From: Ochotona curzoniae
Lineage: Eukaryota; Chordata; Mammalia; Lagomorpha; Ochotonidae
Reading direction: 5' to 3'
DNA length: 64,000 nucleotides
NCBI RefSeq assembly: GCF_017591425.1
Contig: NW_024467121.1
Location: 19,604,707-19,668,706 of the forward strand
How positions within the stretch are numbered: position 1 is the stretch's first letter; every line of letters begins with the position of its first letter. Below are positions 23,995 to 35,140 of this stretch, in pieces. The position numbers were made by a program, and so were the translations under genes. The notes under the pieces are model-generated. The model ran no database searches. It had not been told where the DNA came from and saw only the letters and a program-made list of their open reading frames with translations.

Positions 23995-24281
23995 TTAAGA
24001 TATATTTTTAATTGGAAAGTCAGATTTACAGAGAGAGAAAGATTTTTCATCTGCTAGTTTACTCCCCTAGTGGCCAGAACTAATTTGAAGCCAGGAGCCA
24101 GAGCTTCTTCCGAGGCTCCCAAGTGGATACAGAGTCCCTAGGCTTTGCATTGTCCTCTACTCTTTCCCAGGCCAGAAGCAGGGAGCTGGAAGGGAAGTGG
24201 AGCAGCCGGGACACGATCTGGAACCCATATGGGATCCTGGCACATGCAAGATGAGGACTTTAGCTACCACGCCAGGCACCC
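23995..24281 (-). mobile_element. CSINE
   Basis: 'tttttaattggaaagtcaga' through 'taccacgccaggcacc'. Second of the run. Confidence 0.85.
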
Positions 24282-24297
24282 TCGCCACCTTTATTTT

Positions 24298-24606
24298 TTT
24301 AAAGAATTTTTTTTTTTTAATTGGGATGAAGATTTACAGAGAAAAGGAGAGAAAGATCTTCCATCCACTCGTTCACTCCCCAAATGGCCATAATGGCTGG
24401 AACTGACCTGATCAGGAACCAGAAGCCTCTTTTGGTCTCCCATGCAGGTGCAGGGTCTCAGTGACTTGGGTCATCCTCCATTGCTTTCCCAGGTCTCAAC
24501 TATTGAGCTGGATAACAAGTGAGCAGCCAGAACGTGAACCTGCACCTATGTGGGATGCCTAAACTTACAGGTGGAGGATTAGGCTGTTGAGCCATGACAC
24601 CAGCCC
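24298..24606 (-). mobile_element. CSINE
   Basis: 'tttaattgggatgaagattt' through 'gagccatgacaccagccc'. Third of the run. Confidence 0.85.
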
Positions 24607-24621
24607 GCAAAATAAGCACCT

Positions 24622-24954
24622 TTTTTAAAAAAAAGTTTATTTTATTTTTATTGAAAAATCAGATATACAGAGAAGAGGAGAGATAAAGAAAAAGATCTTC
24701 CATCCTCTGACTTACTCCTTAAGTGGCCACAATTGCCAGAGTTGAGCTGCTCCGAATCCAGGAGCCAGGAGCTTCTTCTGCGTCTCCTACATCAGTGTGG
24801 ACTGCCAAGGCTTTTGACTGTCCTCGGCTGCTTTCCCAGGCCACAAGTGGGGAGCTAGATGGGAAGTAGAGCTGCCAGAATTAGAACCAGAGTCCATATA
24901 GTATCCTAGTGTGTGCAAGAAGAGGACTTTAGCCACTAGACTACTGTGCCGGGC
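24622..24954 (-). mobile_element. CSINE
   Basis: 'tttattgaaaaatcagatat' through 'ctagactactgtgccgggc'. Fourth of the run. Confidence 0.88.
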
Positions 24955-25046
24955 ACAATAAGCACATTTTTTAAAAATGAATGTGTGGAAGTGCTCCTTT
25001 GTGATGGGCCTATTTAGTCATGCTCTTTTAAAAATTCTGAACTGTT

Positions 25047-25377
25047 GGGCCCGGCGCAGTGGCGCAGTGGTTAAGGTCCTCGCCTTGCACGCCCGGGATC
25101 CCATATGGGCGCCGGTTCTATCCCGGCAGCCCCTCTTCCCATCCAGCTCCCTGCCTGTGGCCCGGGAAAGCAGTCGAGGACGGCCCAAAGCTTTGGGACC
25201 CTGCACCCATGTGGGAGACCCAGAAGAGGCTCCTGGCTTCGGATTGGCATAGCACCGGCCATTGCGCTCACTTGGGGAGTGAATCATCGGACGGAAGATC
25301 TTCCTCTCTGTCTCTCCTCTCTGTATATCCGCCTTTCCAATAAAAACATAATAAAAATAAATCTTTAAAAAAAAAAT
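25047..25377 (+). mobile_element. Young full-length CSINE with intact TSD and RNA polymerase III boxes
   Basis: The head 'gggcccggcgcagtggcgca' keeps its CpGs. The A box 'tggcgcagtgg' (25060-25070) fits the tRNA pattern TRGCNNAGYNGG, and the B box 'ggttctatcc' (25114-25123) is one base from GGTTCRANNCC. It is flanked by a 19-bp duplication 'aaaaattctgaactgttgg' at 25030-25048 and 25378-25396; the first two bases of the head may belong to either. The target 'ttttaaaaa' fits the L1 endonuclease preference. Of the copies here this is the closest to a source element. Confidence 0.95.
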
Positions 25378-25396
25378 AAAAATTCTGAACTGTTGG

Positions 25397-25969
25397 TCTT
25401 TTTTTAAAATTCATTTGAAGAAATTTTTTATACGTTCTGTATATGAATCCTTTGTAGTAAATTTGTGCTGCAAATACCTTCTCCCAAGCTATTGCTTGTG
25501 TTTTCATTCTTAATAGTTTTAATGAAGCAGTTTATAAATCTTATGTCATGTTAAGAAGTTATTTTCTACCCACATAAAGTTTGCTTTTAAACTTCAATTA
25601 GTCATGGTATTGAGCTTCTGAAACTACTGTAGCAACATAGTACAACACTGGTGGCTGAGCTTTCAGAGTCCTAAGGGTTGGAAGTTGGACGTCATCATCA
25701 CTAGGCCCTAATCAGGGTGTCCCTAAGGCTAAGCTCCAGCTGTAGGTCCCAAAGGAGAATCCATTCCTTCCTCTTCCGGCTTCTAGAGTCACCTGGCATT
25801 AGATGGTGCTGATTCACTGGGATCTCTGCTTCTGTCTCCACCCCACCCTCTCCTGCTTGTGTAAGCATCCCTCTGCCCCTTTAAAAAAAAAAAAAAAAAG
25901 ATTACTTGGGCTTGCATTTAGGACCTATCTGTACCATCTGCCCATCAAAGAGAACCTTCACTTAGCAAG
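25397..25969. other. Intergenic, nothing recognised
   Basis: Contains a poly(A) run at 25881-25898; no gene or confident repeat. Confidence 0.3.
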
Positions 25970-26229
25970 AACTGCCTGGTGGTTGAGAGCCCTGTCTGCC
26001 TTGTTAGAGTACCTGGGTCCAGGGCTCAGATCCACTCCCTACTCCAGCTCTCTTTATGTGCCCCCTGGGAAGCAGGAGTGGTGGCTGTGGGAACTGGGTC
26101 CCTGCCACCAATACGGGAGACATGGATTGAGTTCTCGCTGCCCACATGGGATCTAGCCCAGTAAGGCAATTGGAGAATGCAGTGGATGGAAGTATTGTCT
26201 GCCTACCTGCCTCTCTTCTTCTTCTTCTT

Positions 26230-26260
<31 letters not shown>

Positions 26261-26291
26261 CCTCTCCCCCTCTCAAGTAATTTTTTTTAAA
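25970..26291 (+). mobile_element. Old CSINE-related element with pyrimidine tract
   Basis: 'actgcctggtggttgagagc' through 'ggcaattggagaatgcagtg', then a CTT/CT tract at 26213-26275. Confidence 0.6.
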
Positions 26292-26782
26292 GTCACAACT
26301 GCTAAGATCCCCTTTTCCAAATCAGATAAGGCTCCAAGGCTTAGACTGTGGAGATTTTTAGAGATATGTTTTCATTTCCTGACCTAAGGGACTCTAAAAC
26401 AACTAATCTCAAGGCAGGACAGTTGAGGTTGTAGGCAAAGTAGTGGCTCAGGTTTAGGATACTTGAGTAAAACTGCGCAAATTTAGTATCTGTGAACCTT
26501 AATTCTTTAGCTTTAGAGATAATAAACTATACTTTATCAACTCTACAAAGTCGTTTGCAACTAAAATCGTAAAAATGAAAGTGTCTTAAAAGCTGAAAAT
26601 TTAGGGTGGATAACAGTATACTATATTTAAGAAAATGAAATTGTACATCACTATTTTCATTTTTGTGAAATGAAAATTGCTTACTAGAAATTACTTAGTA
26701 GATAAGTAAATATTATTACCTGATGCCCTAAATATTTAGACTGGTAAAGAACATTAACCTGAAATTTTATCCTAAATGTTAG

Positions 26783-26890
26783 AGACAGAGTAGCACAGTA
26801 GTTTGGAGCATATATTCTGGTTTCCAGACTTCCTGGGTTTGAAGACAAGCTTTATTGCTTTATATATAATATTGGGCAATCAGGATGTGA
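26783..26890 (+). mobile_element. MIR 5' half
   Basis: 'agtagcacagtagtttggag', 'ggtttccagacttcctgggt' and 'attgggcaatcag' match the MIR head. Confidence 0.7.
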
Positions 26891-27229
26891 CCAAATATAG
26901 TATCCTACCAGTACTATGTCCAGGGAAAACTTAATATGAAGAATTATTAACTCATAGAGAGTGATTAGCTAGTAAAAGGGGGGATAGGCAATTAAGGGAT
27001 TGAGAAGTCTTGGGTGCCCAGGAGCAGCCGCTGCCTCTTGGAAGAGAGAGGGTGGACAATAAAGGAACTGAGAAGTAAGAGCAGGATCCCATCCTTCAGC
27101 TCCCACGCCAAGGCTGGGATTCAGTTCTCAGACAAGGAAGGGGTGACTACCCCTGCAAGAAGCAGCCTGCTCATGGCAAAACACTTTCCAAAAGATGAAG
27201 GCCTGAGCTGAGCTGCAGAAACAGCTCCC

Positions 27230-27880
27230 TGTAGCAACCTGAAGTGGAGCCCCTATATAGTGCTTTTGATGCTTATGCTAGATAGCATCAGATCTTCATC
27301 TTGCATGGCCTCCCAGCTTCTGACATTCAGCTCAAAGTGTCCTTGAAGTGCTTTTATGGTTGCAAGTCAACAACCTACTAAAATTAACTCCCTCACTGAA
27401 CTGAGGGAGTGGTGTTGCTGGCCCTATGAGATCCGTAACCACCTGCCTTTTAAATTCTAATCCCTGAACCCATGCGGTCATTGATCTCTCCAACAGATAA
27501 CAGCTCAGTGATTAGTTATGTCTCAATGAATTTCTTTTCCAGGCCCTCTAAACTCAGAACAAAAATGTAACCACTACCTACATACAGATAGTGGTACATA
27601 GGCTTCCCCAGGTCTATGGAAGTCCACTTTACCATCATCAAAATCCCCTATAAACATGATACGGCTGACCAATTAAAGGAAGGGCAAGAGCAACGCCATG
27701 GACCCATGCTGAACATGGCACCTGTCTCCCTCAGCTTCAGTCTATAAGAATCTTCAATCCTGACTCCTCAGGAATCCTGAAAATCAAACAATAGCTGCCT
27801 GGCTTCTTGCCCTACACTTCGCAATAAACACCTCTTTTTTTCCACGCCCCCCACGTCCTTCAATGATTGGCCTTCTGCAT
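27230..27880 (+). mobile_element. Probable solo LTR of an old endogenous retrovirus
   Basis: A TATA-like 'tataag' (27743-27748) is followed 80 bp later by AATAAA (27823-27828), a T-rich stretch, then 'ggccttctgca'. This is the spacing of U3, R and U5 in a class-I type LTR. No gag, pol or env remnant was recognised beside it. The ends are not defined and no TSD was found. Confidence 0.4.
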
Positions 27881-28411
27881 TTCAGGTTAGCCAGACCAGT
27901 TTTAGAGGTGTCCCCTGGCAAATAGGAAGATGTGAGCATGCAGCTGGAACTCTTCCAACCTGGCCACTGGGATCCCATGCCTAAATAAGTCACAATCCAG
28001 GACCAGAACCTGTATGGTGATGGTCTTCCTGACACCATGTTCCACTGCGTCCCTCTGGTGCCCTCTGTTGACAAAGTGTAACATGCAGCCAGCGTAAGGT
28101 TCTGGTATCAGAGCAGGGCAAAGAAGGGTAGGTTTGGAGCTGAGAGACAATGTAGTGGTCAATGTATGAGGCAGCTGCTGTTACACATCACTTCTTTCAT
28201 CTGAAAATGGAATAATAGATGTATCTCCCACAGAGAGCACCATGAAGAGTAAATGAATGAATACATAGATGTGCTTAGCCCAGTGGTTAGCATAGTCTGG
28301 CAACTTTTCCTCATGCCAGACCCACACGTTGAACTAATATAGAAAATCAAGGAAGATGCTGCATGAATCTTCATGGGGCCTCATTTTTGTACGCTTTAAG
28401 AAAATTGTCAG
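27881..28411. other. Intergenic, nothing recognised
   Basis: No gene or repeat recognised. Confidence 0.3.
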
Positions 28412-28692
28412 GGGACCAACATTTCAGCATAGTGGGTTTAAACCCTTCCTTCAGTGTCAGAATCCCACATGGGCACCAGTTCAAGCCCTGGCTGCTTCTG
28501 CACTAATGCATCTAAGAAAGCAACTAAAAGATGGCCCAAGTGCCTGGGCCTCTGTTGCCCATGTGGGGCACTCAGATGAAGTTCCAGGCTCCTGGATTCA
28601 ACCTGACCCTACTCCAGCCATTGTGGCCACTGGAGGAGTGAATCAGCAGACAGAAAGTCACCCTCTCTCAACTCTGCCTTTGAAATAAAGCT
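28412..28692 (+). mobile_element. Old CSINE
   Basis: 'ggggaccaacatttcagcat' head, 'gaatcccacatgggcaccag' core, 'tttgaaataaagc' tail. Confidence 0.75.
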
Positions 28693-28874
28693 TTTTTTTT
28701 TTTTTAAAGAAGGTTGTCAGATTTGAGACATTTCCTATTTTATGCTTTAAGGATTTAAAAGTTTCAAAGTCTACTAGTACAAATTTAGAGTAAAATGTAA
28801 CTTTTTTTCATAGCTCTTTAGCAGAGAAATACATTCCTGTTTGATTTCTTAAATTGAGAAATCAGTGCCATATA

Positions 28875-29335
28875 AGTGAATTTGTTCCTTTATGTATGGA
28901 CTCCCTAGTGTGAGTTGGGCAGTACTGCAGACCCTGGGGACACAGAAGTGAATATAACACAGGGGGAATTTGGCACAGCAGTTGAAGCACAGTGTGGAAT
29001 CCTCCCATCCCAGGTTACAGTGCCTGGGTTCCAACCTCACTTCTGTTTCTGATCCCAGCCTCCAGCTCATGTGCATTCCAAGGGCCGGAGGGATGCTTTA
29101 GTAGTCACATCCAGCACAGGCGATCCCTGCGGAATTCCAAGCTCCTGACTTTGACCTGACCCAGCCCTGACTGTTGTGTGGGCATTTGGGAAATAAACCA
29201 ACAGGTGGAGGATCTCTCTGTCTCTTTATGCCTTTCAGACAGATAAAAAAATTTTTTTATTTTTAATTTAAGTGAACAAAACAGTTTAAACAAAACTTCT
29301 GTCCTCTTGGAACTTAAACTCTGGGTGGAGGGGCC
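28875..29335 (-). mobile_element. L2 3'-end fragment split by a SINE
   Basis: Left part ends 'ggggacacagaagtgaa'; right part resumes 'aagtgaacaaaaca' and 'tcctcttggaacttaaactc'. The 28960-29269 SINE lies between them. Confidence 0.65.
28960..29269 (+). mobile_element. Old CSINE inserted in L2
   Basis: 'gggggaatttggcacagcag' head, 'cctttcagacagataaa' tail. Flanked by a diverged 14-bp duplication (28946-28959, aagtgaatataaca; 29270-29283, aagtgaacaaaaca; two mismatches). Confidence 0.8.
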
Positions 29336-29616
29336 TGGGGAGAGGAGCAATGAATAAGTAAAAATACAGGATTCATGATAAATACTATGGAGAAAATGAA
29401 ATTGGGACATTTACCCTTCTTTCTGCATTCCCTACTTTAAAAGGTGTGTGTCTGCGTGCACGTGTGTGTGTGTTGCATGTACAATCTGTGATGTGAATCT
29501 ATATTGGTTGTAGAAATCATAATCTTGATGTCCCAGGAAAGCTTATCCTGGGGAAGATTTCTCTTTGTACATAGAGATTCTGAATAACTTTGAGGAAAGT
29601 TCACATTTAAAAAAAA

Positions 29617-29909
29617 ACCTTCCAGCATTGTGGCACATTTGCTCACAATGCCAGCCAATTCATAGGAATATCTGTTTGAGCCCTGGCTGTGTCACTTCTG
29701 ATCTAGCACCCTGCTGATGCGTCTGGGAAAGCAGTGGAAAATGGCGCAAGTGCTTGAATCCCTGGCAAACATGGGAGATTCAGATGGAATTCCAGGCTCC
29801 TTGCTTCAGCCTGAGGCAGCCCTGGCTGTTGTGGCTCTTTGGTGAGTGGACCAACAGTTGAAAAATTTCTCTATCCCTCTCTCTTCCTCTCTCTATCACC
29901 CTGCCTTTC
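29617..29909 (+). mobile_element. Old CSINE, left part; target of the composite element
   Basis: 'ccttccagcattgtggcaca' head to 'atcaccctgcctttc'. The expected tail 'aaataaataaatac' is not here but 3 kb away at 32958, because the element at 29910-32940 interrupts it. Confidence 0.85.
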
Positions 29910-32900
29910 TTTCTTTTTTTTAAATTATTATAATTTTTTTTATTTTGGCAATCTTTACATAGTTAATTTGGGTATAAAGGTTCAAGGGCTACAGGAAAGT
30001 GGGTAAGATTATTATTTCCATATTGTTTCCTTCATGTATCTGAGGTAAAGGGGGATATTGAGGGAGAAGCCCCACCTGGTTTCCCACCCACCCCAAGTCC
30101 CGCATGTGGGGCATGCTCTGAGATACTTGCTCAAGTGGTTTCAATAGTTCAACAGTTAGAAATCGCTGCCAATCTCGCCACGCCAAACACGATGAGGTCG
30201 TTGAAAAATCCACTGACTGACATTGTCCATCATAGCGTCTCTATTTGCCTGGTATTTTGTTTCCAACCTATAGCTGAGGTGGTTGATTAACTTGTTCCAT
30301 CTTCTGTCCTTTCATGGTTAGGGTTCCGGCATTTCGATTGGGGAGATCCCCACAGAAACTTCGTCTGGGGTGTTCCCAGGCCAGATTCTTGTATGCACCA
30401 GCAAGTACAGGGCCCAGCACAGTTCATCGCCCCAATCAGCTGTTGGTTGCAATTGCTGGATTGGTTCTGTTTTCAGCCTGCCTTCCACTGGAACCAATGG
30501 GTGTTGCAGTCCAGACTGGTTCTGCACAGTGCATACTCGGCCCTCACCTAAGTCAGTGGGAGTAGCAGCCTGGTGAGAGTGACCCACAATAACCCCCACC
30601 AGGCTCGCCCCCTACCCTGGTTTGCCAGTATGTGTAGCAGACCAGTCCAATCTGTCCCATATCCCCCTTGGCTCTCATACATGGCAATTGGCATTGAAGC
30701 TTAGATCCATCTAACCAGCTCAACAATCAAGCCCTCACGGATGTGGTTGAGTGCCTCTCTGTCTAGCTACCCCAGCCCCTGTCCTAGTTTTCGTGCCCTC
30801 CCGTGGGAGTGGTAACCCAAGAGGGGGGAACCCACTATTTCCCTCCCAGGTCTCTCACTCCCAGATTGTGCACTTCCCAGGTGGTTCTACAGTTTAACTT
30901 GACAGGATTAGCTCCCAGTGCCAGTTTCTGCCAGCTGATGCTGCGGCTAAGCCCAAACAACCCTTGCCCACTCTAATTGTAGATTGCACCAGTAGGAATA
31001 ATCAGCCCAGACTGGCTTTTCCCTGATCTAGTCCACTTGAGGCACACAGGTGTTGTAGTCCTGCTTCGTCTGGTCTGCCCCCATCCCAGTTCATGCTTTC
31101 CAGTGGGAGTAGCTGTCCAGCAGGGGAACCACCCCTTATTCCCCTGCTGGCTCTGCCCCTTCCCTTCCTGGTTCTCATGTGTGCTGGATGGGCACTGCAG
31201 TCACATCCGGTACAGACAACCTCATCCTGGCATTCTGTATTTTGGATTGGTTTTTGTCGCAACCGAACCTGGCTCGACCCTCACTCTGTTCTGGTGCTTG
31301 GATTTGCCAGTGGATGACGTGAACTGATTCAGCCTGGTCTGCCCCCAATCCATGCCTAATGTATGGCAGTGGGAAACTTCTTGTGGCCTACTTTGGGCTG
31401 TTTCCATTCATGCTTCTTGCACTTGCCTGCAGGGTCTGTGTCCTGCCAGAGGAGTTGCCCAGGCTCCTCCATCAGAACCTCTCCCAATGCCAGATTTCGC
31501 GCATACCAGGGGGTCCATGAGCCAGCCCTACTCAGTTCACCTCCTGTCCTAGCAGGAACAGTGGCTTTTCCTGACTGGCCTTCTACCCAGGCTGGTTCTT
31601 GTTGGATGTTTCAGCCCAGCCACGGCTTGTCCATACCCACATACGGCTCACACATGGTTCAGTAGGGGTTGAGACCTAGCCTAGTCCGTCTCACATCTAT
31701 CCTGGTTCTCCAAGAACACCAGACAGTGTTGGGGTCTGGCCCAGCCCAGTGTGTCCAGTCCCAGTCCACACTTGTGCCATGGGAGATTTCAACTGTTACC
31801 TGATCCGAACACAGCCCCCATTCCAGCCCACGTGCTCCTTGGCGTAGCCTTAATCCAGTTAGTGTGTTCCCTTAGCTCCCCAGCTGGGCCTCTTCCCAAC
31901 CATAGATCACGCGCATGCCAGTGGTTGCTCTGACTCAGCCCCTCACTTGTACTGGCCTCTGCCTTGGACACTGTGGCTTAGCATCCCTGACTTACGCAGA
32001 CCAATAAGTGTAAGAGCTTGGCTAGGCATGACCTGTGCTCCATCCTGGTTTCCAGTTTCGCTAGTGGGCTAAGGCTTACTCAGTCCTGCCTAGTAAACCC
32101 CATTCCATTACGAACCCATACATTAACCAGCCATTGGCGCTCCCTTGCCAGGCTTGTCCGACCCCCAGGTCTGGACCATATGTTCACCAGCAGTGAAGTT
32201 TCCCAATTTCCTCCACTTAATGCACTCCCAGACCTAGTTCTCATACATGCCAATGGGTTTTATGCCAGTGTCCAGCACAGTCTGGTCTTCCATTTAGCCT
32301 CGTATGAGCTGGTGAATGTTGCAACCCGGCCCACCCCACACCCTATTCAGGATGCACATTCAGGTGCTGCTGCTTTGACCAGTCCAGACTGCTGTGGTTC
32401 CTTTACCTGTGATTGATGACATGCTCCTTGTTCACCCCAAGCTTATTCCATCACCTGCGCAACTCTTGAGCTAACCAGTGAGGCTAGAATTTCCACAGGG
32501 CTTGACCCACACAGCCCCCACAGAATCTACCCCTGGATATGGCTCTCTTGTGCTAGTTAATGTAAAAGCCCTGACCAAAGTGACCATTCTCCTGATCCAT
32601 CATCATGTTGGATAACAGAATATGATTCTGCTGGACAAGCCCCGCCCCATAGCTTTAGCATGGACTGGTATTTGGTGGTCAGCATTGCTAAGTGATAACA
32701 CGTTCTTCAAAGGAAGAGTAACTGTCATTGGGAATATTTAGAATATAGTCACCTCACAGAAAACATTGGGTTTAACGTGGAGCTACATAAGCAGCAATTC
32801 AAACCACCAAAATCCCAGAGCTCCCCTGCCGGGTGGCCAGCAAACAAAGCCTGGCGCCAGATGGCGCACTGGCCACCGAGGCCCACGTGCACATGATGGC

Positions 32901-32940
32901 GGGCTTGTGGGATCCAGGCATGAGACGCCCTGTCCCGGGA
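29910..32940 (-). mobile_element. Unnamed 3.03-kb composite non-LTR element with minisatellite-like interior, copy 1
   Basis: The element is bounded exactly by the perfect 17-bp repeat 'ctatcaccctgcctttc' (29893-29909 and 32941-32957), and the old SINE it hit resumes immediately after. A T-rich left end gives an A-rich tail on the minus strand, so it was inserted by target-primed reverse transcription. On the minus strand it has a CpG-rich head (about 32940-32700), an interior of roughly 2.3 kb (32700-30310) of degenerate units of about 60-90 bp, then a unique 3' region of about 370 bp (30310-29940) ending 'aactatgtaaag' and AAAATAAAAAAAA. The interior units on the plus strand carry phrases such as 'tggttctcatgtgtgc', 'cagtgggtgttgcagtcca' and 'ctggtctgcccccat'. 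No ORF resembling L1 ORF1, reverse transcriptase or a retroviral protein was found. It is therefore non-autonomous, presumably mobilised by L1. I cannot match it to a named family. Confidence 0.9.
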
Positions 32941-32957
32941 CTATCACCCTGCCTTTC

Positions 32958-32978
32958 AAATAAATAAATACATTTTTA
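32958..32978 (+). mobile_element. Tail of the split CSINE
   Basis: 'aaataaataaatacattttt' completes the SINE that begins at 29617. Confidence 0.85.
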
Positions 32979-34117
32979 AAAATTGTCCCTTCATTATCAT
33001 AAATGTGTTTGATGCTTTAGTTGATTTAGATTCATTCTTTTAATTAGCATACATACTCAGTTGGCAGTAGTGTATTCCTTCTTAGTAGCCATTATAGCTG
33101 AGTTACTAAATGCAATCTTTTCCACCTTTCAACGTCTCCCTGAGTCTGAGATGGGCTTCCGTGTTATATCCTCTTTTTCAAATTTTTCAATTTTAAATAT
33201 TCATGGGAATGGCTGCTCTCCAACCTATGAAATAAAGGTGAAAGTTTGCAACGAATCTTTTCCATTTCATTCCCCCATTCTGAAGACTTCAGAAACAGGT
33301 CTGAAATCTTAGGAATCACAAATTTAAAAAGTGTTAGTTTGATATGTCTGAAATTAATGCTTTAATTTATTCACCACAGAATGTCTTCACACATTGCTGT
33401 TTTCTGTAATTTATACCATATACTGTCTACTCAAGTTAATGTGTGAATCATGGTTAAATTATGCCTGAAAAGGAATAAGAAACCATCTAAAAAATGGTGA
33501 TGGAAGAAGGGTCTAAGTAGGAGTAATGGGGCAAAATTGAAATGAGACAAAGTGAAATTAAAGTTTCAGAAAAACTATCAGGTGTTTAAGATGTATCTAA
33601 CCGGAAGAAGCTCCTCAGAAAAAGACTTTAAAACATTTAGTGGAAGACTGTTGGAAGCAGATTAGACAAAGTTCTAGAAGACATTTCTGTGGGGGAATGC
33701 ATAATTGTATGGGTGGCCCCCAAATTGGATCAGATAATCTAATAGCCTTTTATGTGTCTCATATCTTCAATTTTCAATCTTTGGTTAATCATGTCAGAAG
33801 GTTTGGGATAAAGATCAAATGAACAGTCCTATGGAAAAGAGAGACACATTTTGTCAATATGATTTCATTTTGTTCTTTTCCCCGAAGTGTGTAACAAACT
33901 GACAGAACTTTCATTCATTTTCTTATGGCTGATTTAATGTTGGTGACGGGTGCCAAACTGATAACTCGGGAGACTGAAGTCAATTATACATGTCCCTTAC
34001 TCTGTGTTTCAGTCTTGTTTTGGAGAAATCTGTATGGAAACTGTCAAGGAAAGCTGTCTCCATGTGATTGCGTTTCATTTTTGAAGTTAGTAAAACAATA
34101 CTAATAAGTGTTTTTAG
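32979..34117. other. Intergenic, nothing recognised
   Basis: AT-rich; no gene or repeat recognised. Confidence 0.3.
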
Positions 34118-34416
34118 TTTTTTAAAGATGTATCTGTATTTTTATTTGAAAGGTGACATAACATATAGAGAGATCTTCCATGCACTGATTCACTCCCCAA
34201 ATACCTACAACAGCCAAGCCTAAGCCAGGTTAAAGTGAAGAGCCAAGAATTTCATCCCACATGAGTGACAGGGGCCCAAGAACTTAGGCCACCACGTACT
34301 ACATACCAGGTGCCATAGCAGGGAGCTAGTTCAAAAGCAGAGTCAAACCGGGACCCTGATATGGGATGTGTGTGTCCAAGTGCCAGCTTAACTCACTGCA
34401 TTAAAGTGTCTACTCC
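34118..34416 (-). mobile_element. Old CSINE
   Basis: 'tgatttcactccccaaat'-like motif (gattcactccccaaatac), diverged head 'cactgcattaaagtgtctac'. Confidence 0.75.
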
Positions 34417-35140
34417 TAATTAGTGTTTATGAAATGCTTGCAATTTGGACAGTGCATTCATTAATTCAGTTAACTTCCTACCTGTATGAAAAATATTTTG
34501 TTCATGGTTTAAATCTCATGGGAAATATAGCTACCTGCAAGACTGTTTCCGCCTTCAATGAGTGTATGGTTCAGTGTGCTATGAAAATGAAAAAGAGGTG
34601 CTGAGTTTTACATGGGTCGTTACTTCTGAAACACTACAAGCCAGTGGGAATGGCTTTTAGATGCATCAGTGAATGGGGTAGGAAAGAGAATGGCTGAAGG
34701 AGGTTGCAGTGTCTAGTGAGTTGGTTTCTTTCTGCAATGTACTGAATGGATGTTTTACTCTGACGTATTTTTTGGCTCAGTAGATTCCTTTCCAATAGAG
34801 CTGAAGGTGCAAAACCACTCATGGGAGCTTTAACCAGGGCCCCCTTTCACCTGCTTCTCTTATACCTTCAAAACACCTCTCCCAGCTCCCTTGCTCTGCC
34901 CCCAGGGAAGCCCCCTCTCTCCCACTCCCCCAAGCTCCACCAAGGGCCCCCATAGTACTCAGATAATGGAGAGTAGTGTGGATATAGGAAACCCTTAGCC
35001 ACTCAATACCCATCATGAATATTGCTGTCCATACCGAGCTGCCTCACCGGCACAGGCTTTGGTCCATCCTTACCTGGGTGACCAGTCTCATTTCATCTGC
35101 TAACTTGTTTAGAGCTTTACTCAAATCTTTGGTGCAATTG
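34417..35140. other. Intergenic, nothing recognised
   Basis: Weak L2-like text at 34450-34560 is not strong enough to call. Confidence 0.3.

Noticed and set aside
30314..32416. Many overlapping frames of 60-130 codons on both strands
   Set aside because: They are by-products of the stop-poor, C/T-rich tandem interior of the composite element. None matches L1, ERV or host proteins.
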